This document shows, in pieces, positions 49,686-61,535 of a DNA stretch of 64,000 bases; the first letter of the stretch is position 1; each line of letters begins with the position of its first letter. Source of the DNA: Hyphomicrobiaceae bacterium (GTDB lineage Bacteria; Pseudomonadota; Alphaproteobacteria; Rhizobiales; Hyphomicrobiaceae); the NCBI GenBank assembly GCA_021730785.1, contig JAKFWF010000003.1, forward strand, positions 1 through 64,000, written 5' to 3'. A model generated the notes under the pieces. It worked only from the letters and a program-made list of their open reading frames with translations, was not told the origin of the DNA and did no database searches. Made by a program: the position numbers and the translations under genes.

Positions 49686-50525
49686 ATGGCGTCGACACCA
49701 TCCACCAGTTGGCAGGTGACTGCCGTGCCGCGGCCGGCGCAGCGCAGCCGCGTGAGCCGCACGCGCCAGCCCCAGCGGCGGGCGGGTGCTGGACCGTTGG
49801 TCGCCGGCACGATCGGCCTGGCGGTGGCACTATTGATCCTCACGCCGCGAGTTCAGCTAGCCGATGGCGTGCGTGGCCTGGCTGTTCGCATCGACGCGCT
49901 GGCGGGCGATGCGAACCTCGGCATTGATCAGGTGGAAGTCGTTGGTCATCGCTCGACCAGTCAGTCTGACATCTTCGATGCCGTCGATCTGACTGGCATT
50001 CGCACATTCCTGCGCTTCGATGCCGCAGCCGCCACCGCACGCATCGAACAGCTGCCGTGGGTCGATACGGTGGCGCTGACGCCGCTGCCGCCCAACCGCC
50101 TAGTCGTCCACATTACCGAGCGGCGGCCGTTCGCGATTTGGGAGCAGGGCGCGCATGACACGCTGATCGACGAGACAGGGCGGCGGCTGGCGATGATCGC
50201 CCGTGGCAAGGTCGGCGATCTGCCGCGGCTCGCTGGAGCACAAGCGCCTGAAGACGCGAAACGTCTGCTCGATCGCATCGCGAGCTTTCCGGAAATCGCC
50301 GCCCGCTTCGAGAAGGCCGAGCGGATCGCGGGCCGCCGCTGGCGCCTGATCCTGCGGGATGGACCGACCGTCGAGCTGCCGGCCGAGGCGGACGCTGCTG
50401 CCCTTGCCATGCTGGTCGAACCACGTGCCGGCGGCCGTCTGCTCGACGTCGATGCCGCCATCATCGACCTGACGGTGCTGCGCCGTGTGACAATCCGCAA
50501 GCTGCCCGTGCCAAGGCGAGGCTGA
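49686..50525 (+). CDS. ftsQ: Cell division protein FtsQ
   Basis: A 279-residue bitopic divisome protein that links FtsL/FtsB with other division proteins. A basic cytoplasmic tail of about 50 residues, one membrane helix (LVAGTIGLAVALLILTP), then a POTRA domain (GIDQVEVVGHRSTSQSDIFD) and a beta domain (PPNRLVVHITERRPFAIWEQ). ATG 49686 (MASTPSTS) is preceded by GGGGG; an in-frame TTG at 49638 is possible. Leads directly into ftsA after 3 bases. No ddlB or murB gene precedes it. Confidence 0.93.
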   Translation: MASTPSTSWQVTAVPRPAQRSRVSRTRQPQRRAGAGPLVAGTIGLAVALLILTPRVQLADGVRGLAVRIDALAGDANLGIDQVEVVGHRSTSQSDIFDAVDLTGIRTFLRFDAAAATARIEQLPWVDTVALTPLPPNRLVVHITERRPFAIWEQGAHDTLIDETGRRLAMIARGKVGDLPRLAGAQAPEDAKRLLDRIASFPEIAARFEKAERIAGRRWRLILRDGPTVELPAEADAAALAMLVEPRAGGRLLDVDAAIIDLTVLRRVTIRKLPVPRRG

Positions 50526-50528
50526 CCC

Positions 50529-51809
50529 ATGGGCCAGGCCTTTCGCGCGTCAGCCCCCCGTGCCGACAACCGCGCGCCCGAAATCATCGGCAGTCTTGAC
50601 ATCGGCACATCGAAAATCTGCTGCCTGATCGCTGCTGCAACCAGCCCGCCGCGCCTGCTTGGCATCGGACATCAGCGGGCCCGCGGCATCGTCGCCGGCA
50701 TGGTGGTTGACCTTGACGAGGCCGAACAGGCGGTGCGGACGGCCGTTGCCAGGGCCGAGCGCCAGGCCGGCGTCACGCTCGAAGCCGTGGATCTGAGTGT
50801 TTCCGGCGGACAACTCGCCTCGACACATTTTGCCGCGACGACGACGGTCGCGACCGGCGTCGTCAGCGATCTGGACCTCCATCGCCTCGCCGAGGGCGCC
50901 CGCGCCTACAGCGTCCGCGAGGGCCGGGCGCTTGTTCATATGAATCGCATCGCTTACCGGCTGGACGCCTCGGCCGGCATTCGCGATCCGCGCGGGATGG
51001 CGGGACGCACGCTGGTCGGCGATATCCATGCGGTCACCGCCGACGACGGACCGATCCGCAACCTGCGCATGCTGCTGGAGCGCTGTTTCCTCACCCCCGC
51101 CCGCTTCACGCCGGCCGGCCTTGCGAGTGCGCGGGCGGTTGCGACGCCGGAAGAGTTGCACCAGGGTGTGACCGTGATCGACATCGGTGCCGGCACCACG
51201 TCACTTGCGATGATTCGCGAAGGCCACGACATATTCGTCGACAGTCTGCCGGTCGGCGGCGATCATCTGACCTATGACATCCGGGCGGTACTTGGCACGT
51301 CGCTCGCGGAAGCCGAGCGAATCAAAGTGCTTTATGGCACACTGGTGGAAGCGGGCTCCGACGAGCGCGACGTGGTGACTTATCAACGACTGAATGATCC
51401 GCTTGCGGCGGAAGCAGAATCCGAGTTGTACCAGACGACACGGGCGCATCTGCGGCAGCTGCTCGTTCCACGAGTCGAGTCGCTGCTGGCGCAAGTGCTC
51501 GAAAGGCTTGTCGCCAGTGGTTTGCAGGGCTATGGGGGTGGCAGGATCGTACTGACGGGAGGCGGCTCGCAACTGGTGGGGCTGCCGATTTTCGCCGGAC
51601 GCATTTGGAGCAGACCGGTTCGCGTTGCGTTGCCGCAGCCCCTGTCGGGCATGGGCAGCAGTTCGTGCACTCCCTCACTTGCCACGGCCATCGGCCTCAT
51701 TGCGGCCGCGGCCAACCCGGCAACGCTGGAATGTGTCGGGGTCCAGCAGGCCGCGGATCATTACGGGTATCTTGGTCGTGTCGGCCAGTGGTTGCGTGAG
51801 AATTTCTGA
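50529..51809 (+). CDS. ftsA: Cell division protein FtsA
   Basis: Actin-fold protein that tethers FtsZ to the membrane; 426 residues. Nucleotide motifs GSLDIGTSKICCLIA (phosphate 1), VIDIGAGTTSLAM (phosphate 2) and IVLTGGGSQLVGL (adenosine). The 1C domain carries ALVHMNRIAYRLDA. The C-terminal amphipathic anchor is GRVGQWLRENF, behind a linker. The start gives a somewhat long N-terminal arm (MGQAFRASAPRADNRAPE). Between ftsQ and ftsZ in the standard order. Confidence 0.96.
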   Translation: MGQAFRASAPRADNRAPEIIGSLDIGTSKICCLIAAATSPPRLLGIGHQRARGIVAGMVVDLDEAEQAVRTAVARAERQAGVTLEAVDLSVSGGQLASTHFAATTTVATGVVSDLDLHRLAEGARAYSVREGRALVHMNRIAYRLDASAGIRDPRGMAGRTLVGDIHAVTADDGPIRNLRMLLERCFLTPARFTPAGLASARAVATPEELHQGVTVIDIGAGTTSLAMIREGHDIFVDSLPVGGDHLTYDIRAVLGTSLAEAERIKVLYGTLVEAGSDERDVVTYQRLNDPLAAEAESELYQTTRAHLRQLLVPRVESLLAQVLERLVASGLQGYGGGRIVLTGGGSQLVGLPIFAGRIWSRPVRVALPQPLSGMGSSSCTPSLATAIGLIAAAANPATLECVGVQQAADHYGYLGRVGQWLRENF

Positions 51810-51863
51810 AGTCCGCAACGCAGCGCCCCATCGGCGCCGCCGTCGATCCAAGGTGGAACGGTG

Positions 51864-53546
51864 ATGAACATCAAGCTCGAACTGCCCAAGCTGACCGATC
51901 TGCAGCCCCGCATCACAGTGGTCGGTGTCGGCGGCGCGGGCGGCAACGCCATCAACAACATGATCGCCTCGGGCTTGGCGGGCGTCGAGTTCGTGGTGGC
52001 CAATACCGATGCCCAGGCGCTGTCGCAGTCGAGCGCCGAGCACCGCATCCAGCTCGGCGTCAACCTCACCGAAGGGCTCGGCGCCGGCTCGCGGCCCGAG
52101 ATCGGCCAGGCCGCGGCCGAAGAGGCGCTGGACGACATCCGCAGCCAGATTTCCGGCTCGCACATGGTGTTCGTCGCGGCCGGCATGGGCGGTGGCACCG
52201 GCTCAGGCGCAGCCGGTGTGATCGCGCGTGAAGCCAAGGAACTCGGCATCCTGACCGTAGGCATCGTCACCAAGCCGTTCACCTTCGAAGGCGCCCGGCG
52301 CATGCGGGTGGCGGATGCCGGCATTGCCGAACTCGCCCGCCATGTCGACACGCTGATCGTCATTCCTAATCAGAATCTGTTCCGCATCGCCAACGAACGC
52401 ACCACATTTGCCGAGGCCTTCCTGCTGGCCGACCAGGTGCTCTATTCCGGCATCGCCTGCATCGTCGACCTGATCGTCAAGGACGGCTTGATCAACCTCG
52501 ATTTCGCCGACGTTCGTACCGTCATGAGCGGCATGGGCACTGCCATGATGGGCACCGGCGAAGCGAGTGGCGAGCGCCGCGCCGTGGTGGCCGCGGAAGA
52601 AGCCATCACCAATCCGCTGCTCGATGATGTTTCGCTGCGCGGTGCGCGCGGTCTCCTGCTGTCGATCATCGGCGGCAAGGACATGACCCTGTATGAGGTC
52701 GACGAAGCGGCGAGCCGCATCCGCCAGGAAGTGGACGCGGAAGCCAACATCATCGTCGGGGCCTCGTTCGACGAAGCGATGGGCGACCGAATCAGGGTGT
52801 CGATCGTCGCGTCCGGCATGGCCCGGCAGAATGAAATCGCGCCGGCTGCGCGTCCACCCGAGCTTCCCGCCCGCTCCGCAACTGCTAGTCGTCCTGGTCC
52901 GCCCCCAGTGCCAGGGGGCACGCACTCGCCGCCGGAGAGCCTTGCCAGTTTGCTTGCCAGAGCAGCTGAACCGGCCGTTGCGCCGGCGCAGCCGGCAGCG
53001 TATCCAATGCGGGAGCAGCAGAGTTGGCAGGCCCCCGGCGACGTCAGAATTCAACAGGGATTGCCGGCCCTTGGCATGCCGGTGGCCGCTCCGGTGACGG
53101 TGCAGCCGCAGTCGGTGGCGACCCCGCATGCGTCATCTGGGCCAACTGAGAGCTTTGCACCTCGCCCAGCCCAAAGCCTGCCGGCGGCGTCGCGACGAAT
53201 GCCGGAAGTCGATGATTTCCCTCCGGTCGGCCAACGTGAATATCGGGCGAAGGCTGCGCCCGTCGTGGCGACTACTGGCCCCAGGGTCTACAATGCCAAG
53301 GGATCGCCGCCGCCACGCAAGCCCGGCCTGTTCGAGCGACTGACCAAGCTTGGTCGAAATACCGGCGAATCACATCGCGCGAGCGCGCGGGATTATCCAC
53401 AGGCCAGTGGACAAGGTGTGAAGACGGGGGCGGCGGGAGGCGGATCGAGCGTCGGGCAATCGCTGCCGGGAGAGTCAAATCAGGTCGTCAGGCAATCGCC
53501 GCAACATCCTGCACAGCCTGCGTTTTTCAAGCGTGAGCACTCATGA
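51864..53546 (+). CDS. ftsZ: Cell division protein FtsZ
   Basis: Tubulin-like GTPase that builds the Z ring; 560 residues. GTP-binding region [14 protein letters not shown]; signature loop reads [10 protein letters not shown] (residues 109-118), where most FtsZ proteins have GGGTGTGAAP, so Ser114 and Gly118 replace Thr and Pro. The T7 catalytic loop NLDFADV is intact. After about residue 320 comes a roughly 230-residue Pro/Ala/Gln-rich linker. The end [12 protein letters not shown] resembles a relaxed form of the conserved PAFLRRQ-type tail that binds FtsA and other partners. ATG 51864 preferred over the in-frame GTG at 51861. Confidence 0.96.
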   Translation: MNIKLELPKLTDLQPRITVVGVGGAGGNAINNMIASGLAGVEFVVANTDAQALSQSSAEHRIQLGVNLTEGLGAGSRPEIGQAAAEEALDDIRSQISGSHMVFVAAGMGGGTGSGAAGVIAREAKELGILTVGIVTKPFTFEGARRMRVADAGIAELARHVDTLIVIPNQNLFRIANERTTFAEAFLLADQVLYSGIACIVDLIVKDGLINLDFADVRTVMSGMGTAMMGTGEASGERRAVVAAEEAITNPLLDDVSLRGARGLLLSIIGGKDMTLYEVDEAASRIRQEVDAEANIIVGASFDEAMGDRIRVSIVASGMARQNEIAPAARPPELPARSATASRPGPPPVPGGTHSPPESLASLLARAAEPAVAPAQPAAYPMREQQSWQAPGDVRIQQGLPALGMPVAAPVTVQPQSVATPHASSGPTESFAPRPAQSLPAASRRMPEVDDFPPVGQREYRAKAAPVVATTGPRVYNAKGSPPPRKPGLFERLTKLGRNTGESHRASARDYPQASGQGVKTGAAGGGSSVGQSLPGESNQVVRQSPQHPAQPAFFKREHS

Positions 53547-53823
53547 TTGAACGAATGTCAAAACGATACTTTTCCATGTGTGTCGCGAAACTGGACAATC
53601 GGTAATATGTGGTAAGAAACCGTGATTTGTCCCCAGGCAAACCTGCGCGCTAAGGTTTTGTTCAGGGACGCGATCAGACTGCTGCTGGTAAAGTTGAAAC
53701 CAGGAAAAATTGAGGCAGCTGGTCGTGTAAGTGTGGAATTCACGATTGGGCACGTTGGGGGATGGTTCGGGCGAGGCTTGGGAACTTCGCACGACCCATC
53801 GAAGACCGAGGGACATCGCAGAC

Positions 53824-54762
53824 ATGTCGAAGCGATTTATCGGCGCGCGGCAAACGACGCTCGCGGGCGAGATCGAATTGAAGGGCACGGGGGTGCACAG
53901 TGGAGCGCCGGTCTCTTTGGTGCTGCACCCTGCCGAAGCCAATACGGGGCTTCGTTTCATCGTCAGCAAACGCGGGCGCATCGTTGCTGAGATCCCCGCA
54001 GATGTGCGGTTTGTGAAGAATTTGACCCTATGCACCGTGATCGGTGACGACACGGGTGCCAGCGTGAGCACCGTGGAGCACCTGCTCGCAGCCCTTCGTG
54101 GACTCAGTGTCGACAACGCTTACATCGAGGTCGACAGCAAGGAAGTGCCAATCATGGATGGCAGTTCCGCTCCCTTCGTCGATGCGATTGACGATGTCGG
54201 GATTCGCGAGCTGTCCGAACCACGCACGTTCCTGAAGGTTTTGAAGCCCGTCCGCGTCGAAGACGGCGATTGCTGGGGCGAAATCGCCCCCCACTCGGGT
54301 TTCCATCTGGACATCGAGATCGACTTTCCAACCCCGGTGATCGGCCATCAGCGCCTTGCACTTGAAGTGACACCCGGCACCTTCCGTAGTGAAATCTCAC
54401 GCGCGCGCACATTCGGTTTCATGCATGACGTCGAGCGCCTGTGGAAAGCCGGGCTCGCGTTGGGCGCGTCGCTGGATAATACGGTTGCGATCGGCGATGA
54501 CAAGGTCATGAATCGTGAAGGCCTGCGCTACCCGCAGGAGTTCGTGCGTCACAAGTTTCTGGATGCCGTAGGCGATCTGGCTCTTGCCGGTCACCCGATC
54601 CTAGGTGCCTTCCGCTCGGTCCGGGGCGGGCATCGACTCAACGCGCACGTGCTGCAGGCGTTACTGGCCGATGCGACCGCCTGGACCATGGTGCAGGCGC
54701 CACGCGCTCGGGAGCAATCGGTGTTTCGCACTGCGCCGGTGGCGTTGGCTGCCGGCGAGTGA
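53824..54762 (+). CDS. lpxC: UDP-3-O-acyl-N-acetylglucosamine deacetylase
   Basis: First committed step of lipid A synthesis; zinc deacetylase of 312 residues. Family motifs: ELKGTGVHSGAPVSLVLHPA at the start, the zinc-ligand segment STVEHLLAALRGLSVDNAYI, EVPIMDGSSAPFVDAI, SRARTFGF, and the second zinc segment RHKFLDAVGDLALAG with His and Asp, followed by the HRLNAHVL region. ATG 53824 starts MSKRFIGARQTT. A 277-base AT-richer gap separates it from ftsZ and may contain its own promoter. Presence implies lipopolysaccharide. Confidence 0.97.
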   Translation: MSKRFIGARQTTLAGEIELKGTGVHSGAPVSLVLHPAEANTGLRFIVSKRGRIVAEIPADVRFVKNLTLCTVIGDDTGASVSTVEHLLAALRGLSVDNAYIEVDSKEVPIMDGSSAPFVDAIDDVGIRELSEPRTFLKVLKPVRVEDGDCWGEIAPHSGFHLDIEIDFPTPVIGHQRLALEVTPGTFRSEISRARTFGFMHDVERLWKAGLALGASLDNTVAIGDDKVMNREGLRYPQEFVRHKFLDAVGDLALAGHPILGAFRSVRGGHRLNAHVLQALLADATAWTMVQAPRAREQSVFRTAPVALAAGE

Positions 54763-54948
54763 GCACAGAATTGCGGCGTGTCTTTCTGGTGACGTGCGCC
54801 AGTTCTGTTCGAGTTTGCCCAGGTTACGCCTCAGTGACGCCATGGAATCTGCGCTTCATGGTGTGATCGGCGAAGATCCTGCCGGCGTGACAGACCAGCC
54901 CTGCGTTGGCTTGGACCGCCATCCCGGTTGCTCAAAGGCTTGCACCTG

Positions 54949-55809
54949 ATGCTTACGGCACTAACCTCAAGACTGCTGCTGATCGCCGGTGCGCTCGCAA
55001 CCGGCGTGATGTTGAGCGGCTGTGCGTCGACCAATGAAGCTGCCCGGGCTGCGTTGAACCCCGATACACCGGAGCGCCAGTTTGCAACTGGCGATGCGTT
55101 CCTGGCCAAGGGTAGATACGAAGACGCGGCGAAAAAATTCGAAGATCTCGATCGCGATCACCCCTATTCGCCGGAAGCTCGGCGGGCACTCGCCTTGTCG
55201 GCTTACGCATACTATCGTGCCGGTAAGATTCCAGAAGCGATCACCAACGGCCAGCGCTACACGTCTCTGCACCCAGGCACCAAGGAAGCCGCCCTCGCGC
55301 ACTTCGTGATCGCCAGTTCCTATTTCGAAGAGATTCGCAGCCCCGACCGGGACCAGTCCAGCACGCGCAAAGCGCTGGCAGAGTTCAAGATCCTGAAGGC
55401 GCGCTATCCCGACAGCACCTATTCCAAGGACGTCGACAACAAGATCCGCATTTGTGAGGACTCACTCGCAGCATCCGAGATGGTGGTTGCCAGGCAGCAG
55501 TTGCTCGGCAAGAATTACGCAGGCGCGATCAGCCGTTTCAAGGTCGTGGCGTCGGAATACCAAACCACGGCGCACGTCGAAGAAGCGCTGATGCGGCTGA
55601 CCGAGGCATACATGCTGCTCGGCATCAAGAATGAAGCGCAGAATGCGGCGGCCGTGCTGGGGCACAATTTCCCCGACTCGCAGTGGTACAAAGATGCCTA
55701 TGCACTGCTCCAGTCGGATGGCCTTGCCCCGCGTGAGCAGAGCGACTCCTGGTTGAGTAAGACCTGGAAAGGCGTCAAGCTGCCAAAGCTGTCGCTGAAC
55801 GGACAATAG
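54949..55809 (+). CDS. bamD: Outer membrane assembly lipoprotein BamD
   Basis: Essential lipoprotein of the BAM complex; 286 residues. Lipoprotein signal with lipobox MLSGC, then TPR repeats (FATGDAFLAKGRYEDAAKKF; ALALSAYAYYRAGKIPEAIT) and the family segment HFVIASSYFEEIRSPDRDQS. ATG 54949 has AAAGG upstream; an in-frame TTG at 54928 is an alternative. In Alphaproteobacteria bamD typically follows lpxC and precedes recN, but here ligA is next. Confidence 0.95.
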   Translation: MLTALTSRLLLIAGALATGVMLSGCASTNEAARAALNPDTPERQFATGDAFLAKGRYEDAAKKFEDLDRDHPYSPEARRALALSAYAYYRAGKIPEAITNGQRYTSLHPGTKEAALAHFVIASSYFEEIRSPDRDQSSTRKALAEFKILKARYPDSTYSKDVDNKIRICEDSLAASEMVVARQQLLGKNYAGAISRFKVVASEYQTTAHVEEALMRLTEAYMLLGIKNEAQNAAAVLGHNFPDSQWYKDAYALLQSDGLAPREQSDSWLSKTWKGVKLPKLSLNGQ

Positions 55810-55878
55810 CTCAGCCTTGCTGCAAAGGCCGTTGCCAAACATCTGGGCGGTGATGCAGAGGAGTCCGTGCATTCATGA

Positions 55879-58020
<2,142 letters not shown>

Positions 58021-58065
58021 AGGTCGACCTTGGTGGCATGCAGCTGGATCGACAGGAGGTAGATC

Positions 58066-58536
58066 GTGCGATCATTGCAATTTGCGGTGCTGAGTATGCT
58101 CGTCACGGCCGGTACGGCGCTCGCTCATGCGCCCGCCAAACCGTTGCCGGCCGCACAAGCAGCCATCGCCCGTGCCGTTCTCGAGGTGCGGGAGCAGATC
58201 CGCACACTTGTCGCAGCAAAGGATGCCAAGGGGCTTGTCCAGGTTTATACGGATGATTTCTCACACACGCACGGCTCCGGCAAGATCGACAGCCGCGACA
58301 ACCGCATCGTCGCATTGCTCTCGGGCGATCCGGCGATCGAGCTTGCGCCGGTCGATGAATTGCTGGTGCGGGTGCCAGGGCCGGGCATCGTAATCGTCAG
58401 CGGCCGCAGTCCCGTCAAGAGTTTGGCCGATGGCCGGACCCATGATTTCCGCTGGACGCAGGTGTTCGTGAAGTCCAACGACCGCTGGCAGATGGCGGTG
58501 AGCCAGGCGACCACGCTGCCCCCGCCTGAGCCGTGA
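58066..58536 (+). CDS. Small exported NTF2/SnoaL-like protein
   Basis: A 156-residue protein with a signal peptide (MRSLQFAVLSMLVTAGTALA). The mature part starts with an amphipathic helix (AIARAVLEVREQIRTLVAAK) and continues VQVYTDDFSHTHGSGKIDSR, then a beta-rich half (FRWTQVFVKSNDRWQMAVSQ). This is the layout of the NTF2-like/DUF4440 fold, a small cone used by many enzymes and binding proteins. GTG 58066 has AGGAGGT five bases upstream. No partner is obvious; it converges with the RND gene 21 bases away. Confidence 0.8.
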   Translation: MRSLQFAVLSMLVTAGTALAHAPAKPLPAAQAAIARAVLEVREQIRTLVAAKDAKGLVQVYTDDFSHTHGSGKIDSRDNRIVALLSGDPAIELAPVDELLVRVPGPGIVIVSGRSPVKSLADGRTHDFRWTQVFVKSNDRWQMAVSQATTLPPPEP

Positions 58537-58557
58537 TCGCTGTGCACCCCGCCAGCG

Positions 58558-61170
58558 TCATGCAACCGGCGCTGCAGTGCCTTTGCCGGCCCGCGGCGGG
58601 CCCATCAGGATCGGCTGGAACACGACGGCGGCGGCAAGCGTCGTGACGAGCGACAGGCCGAGCAGTTCGCCCATGCTCGACGTGCCGGGATGCTGCGAGA
58701 ACCACAAACTGCCGAAGGCGATCGCCGTCGTCATGGCACTGTAGATCACGGCACGGGTAAGGGGCGAGGCCAGCAAGCTTGTCTCGCCGCCGCGCCAAGC
58801 CAGCACATAGTAGATCTTGAAGGCGACGCCCACGCCGAGCAATAGCGGCAGCGCGATGATGTTGGCGAAGTTGAGTGGCAGCTTGATCAGCACCATCAGC
58901 TCGAGCGTGACGACGGCGGCGAGCAGCAGCGGCACCAGCGTCATCAGCACGTCGCTCACGCGGCGCAGGGCGACATACAGGAGGATGGTGATCGACAGGA
59001 GCGCCAAGGCCGCGGCCTGGGTGAATGATTGAATGACCGTCTTCGCCGACTCCTGGATCAGAATCGGCGTGCCAGTGGCATCCGGCGTGACCGCGAGCAC
59101 GGCCGCCGCAAAGCGACGCAACACGGCGTTGTCGTTGCTGTCGCCCTTGGGGGAGATTTCCACTCGGGCGCGGCCATCGCTGGCGATCCAGTCGGCGATG
59201 AGATCCTTTGGCAGTGACTTCAACGTAACCGGCTCGGCGCCGAGCGCAGTTGAAATCTGTTGCAATCGCAACTTCAAGCCGGACAGCAGCGCCGTCTCGA
59301 CCGCGGTACGCGTCTGCGGGTCGGCTTCCGACAGGCGCCGCAGGGCGTTACTCATGCTTACGGCGAGTGCGGCGCCGTCGCTCTTCACACCGAGGTTGGC
59401 ATAGGCGACGGCCGTTTCGGCCAGCGTCAACCTGGTTTCCGAGTCGGTTGGCGCCGGTTCCAGTTCTGTCGGCTGCAGCGTGGGCAGCAACAGGGTCGCG
59501 GCATCGGTAATGATGTCGAGCTTGGCAGCCTGCTCGTCCGGCACGAAACTCGCGAGCGTGAGCGTGCGCGCCGCCTCCGGCAGGGCTGCGAGCCGTGCCG
59601 CCAGCGCCTCGGCCGCCGCGAGGGACGGCGTGAGTACTTCAATGGTGTTGGGTGAGGTTGCCGGATCGCGCATCAGATCAAACAGCGTCGACACGGATTC
59701 GCTGGTCGGCGCGCGCAGGTTGATCGGGTTGAAGTCGAACTCCAAGCGGGCGAGCAGCGGCAAGCCGGCCACGACACCGATCGCCGTTGCCGCCAGGATC
59801 ACGCGGCGGTGGCGCGCCATGAAGCGATCGACGGGGGCGAGCATGCGATAGCCGACCTCGTGTCGTTCGCCTGGCGGATTGAGCAACACCAGGAGGGCCG
59901 GCAGGATCGTGATGCTGGTGAGGAACGCGATCAGCATGCCGATCCCGGCGATCAGCCCCAGTTCGGAAACGCCACGGTAGTCGGTCGGCAGGAAGGCGAG
60001 AAATCCGAGCGAGGTCGCAGCCGCCGCCAGCGCCAGCGGCCGGCCGGCATTCGTGGCCGCCGCCCGGATGGCCGCGTGCAGATCGTCCTGGTTATGGCGC
60101 TCTTCGCGATAGCGGACCGAGAACTGGATGCCGAAATCGACGCCGATGCCGATGAACAGCACGGCGAACGCGACCGAAATCAAATTGAGCGCGCCGACCA
60201 TGGCAAGCCCTGCCGCAGCCGTCATCGCGAGACCGGCGAACAGACTGACCAGAACGGCAAAAATGATGCGCCAGGACCTGAGTGCCATCCACAAGATCAG
60301 CAGCACGGCCGCGAGTGTCAGGATGCCGTTCACCAGTGCGCCGTCCGCAACTGAGCCGAATTCCTCGTCGGCGAGTGGCACCGGCCCGGTCAGTCGTACG
60401 TTGACGCCCTTGTCCGGTGTCAGGCCCAGCTGCTTGATAGTCGCCCGGATCACATCGGTCGCCGCAGCGCCGGGCTGCAAGTCGCCGAAATCGAGCACCG
60501 GCTTGACCTCGACGAAACGGCGGCGATCCGTCGTTTGTGGCGTCTCCTCGGACAACAACGCGCCCCAGGAAAACGGGACAGGTTTGCCGGCCAGTTGACC
60601 CTCGATTGCGGCGGCAAGGACCGTCAGTGGCTTTTCGAACTGGGCCATCGTCGCCCGGTCGGCATCGATTCCGGCTGGCACGAACGACAAGGCACGCGCC
60701 AGTCCATTGAGGGTCGGATCGGCCGACAGTGTGCCGAGGATGGGTTGCGCCGTGATCAGGCCCTCGGTGGTGCGCCGCACCTCTTCGACCGACAGATAAA
60801 GCAGGCCGTTGCGCTCGAAGAATTCGCCGGCTCCACGCCGCCGCACGGTCTGGATCAGCTTTGACTTCGGTGATGCCGCGTTGAGAGCTGCGACCAGCCG
60901 TTGCGCGGCCGCTTCCGCCAGTTCGGGCGTCGCGCCATCGATCACGATCGCGATCGTGTCGATATGTTGCGGAAATGCCGCAGTCATCTGTCTTTCGCGC
61001 TGCTGCCAATCGAGATGCGGCGAGATCAACTTGTTCGTATCGGTTGTTATCGCAAAGTTTGTTGCGGCATAGACAGTCGCGGCGACGGACAGCGTCAGAC
61101 CGGCTAACAGTGTGATCCATGGGAAGCGGCAAGCCGCGCCCACAAGGCGTGCGACACTCCTCTCGATCAT
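58558..61170 (-). CDS. hpnN: RND-family hopanoid transporter HpnN-like
   Basis: An 870-residue MMPL/RND inner-membrane exporter with two repeated halves: one membrane helix, a large periplasmic domain, then five helices. The first half carries the substrate-domain start ATNFAITTDTNKLISPHLDW and the core GALNLISVAFAVLFIGIGVD, with Asp positioned for proton relay. The second half has NFANIIALPLLLGVGVAFKIYYVL, a segment typical of HpnN, which moves hopanoids to the outer membrane. Its position beside ispH, hpnH and hpnG supports this. ATG 61170. Confidence 0.85.
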   Translation of the reverse strand: MIERSVARLVGAACRFPWITLLAGLTLSVAATVYAATNFAITTDTNKLISPHLDWQQRERQMTAAFPQHIDTIAIVIDGATPELAEAAAQRLVAALNAASPKSKLIQTVRRRGAGEFFERNGLLYLSVEEVRRTTEGLITAQPILGTLSADPTLNGLARALSFVPAGIDADRATMAQFEKPLTVLAAAIEGQLAGKPVPFSWGALLSEETPQTTDRRRFVEVKPVLDFGDLQPGAAATDVIRATIKQLGLTPDKGVNVRLTGPVPLADEEFGSVADGALVNGILTLAAVLLILWMALRSWRIIFAVLVSLFAGLAMTAAAGLAMVGALNLISVAFAVLFIGIGVDFGIQFSVRYREERHNQDDLHAAIRAAATNAGRPLALAAAATSLGFLAFLPTDYRGVSELGLIAGIGMLIAFLTSITILPALLVLLNPPGERHEVGYRMLAPVDRFMARHRRVILAATAIGVVAGLPLLARLEFDFNPINLRAPTSESVSTLFDLMRDPATSPNTIEVLTPSLAAAEALAARLAALPEAARTLTLASFVPDEQAAKLDIITDAATLLLPTLQPTELEPAPTDSETRLTLAETAVAYANLGVKSDGAALAVSMSNALRRLSEADPQTRTAVETALLSGLKLRLQQISTALGAEPVTLKSLPKDLIADWIASDGRARVEISPKGDSNDNAVLRRFAAAVLAVTPDATGTPILIQESAKTVIQSFTQAAALALLSITILLYVALRRVSDVLMTLVPLLLAAVVTLELMVLIKLPLNFANIIALPLLLGVGVAFKIYYVLAWRGGETSLLASPLTRAVIYSAMTTAIAFGSLWFSQHPGTSSMGELLGLSLVTTLAAAVVFQPILMGPPRAGKGTAAPVA

Positions 61171-61535
61171 TTGAACACCGCCACTCGGCTCAAACGGACT
61201 TCGGTCCTTGCAGTGTTACGAGCCGCTCGTGTACAGCGCAAAATTCCGTGCAGAACCCTCAGCAGATGAACTGGCGAGCGGTACCGAAAGTGCAGCAGTT
61301 GTGCCACAACCGGTTGAGGTAAAAGTAGCGGAGGTTGCTTCATTCTAGGTCCTGGACCGGTCTAGTAGTGTAGTCTTGCAACTGCATAGCGCGGGCATAC
61401 GCCATGCGAAAGACTGCGATTGCAAGGCGAAAGCGCGATGGGACTGGTTTGTTGGATGGCCGCCGGGGTCTGCGGGGGCAGCGTCGGCCCAAGTCGCAAT
61501 GGCGCTGGAAGACGAGGTTGATTGGGGGTGAGACG
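61171..61535. other. Divergent promoter region between hpnN and ispH
   Basis: A 365-base gap that must hold both promoters. I see no gene, no long repeat and no clear -35/-10 pair. A short frame leading into ispH from 61404 lacks family resemblance and is not the real start. Confidence 0.4.
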
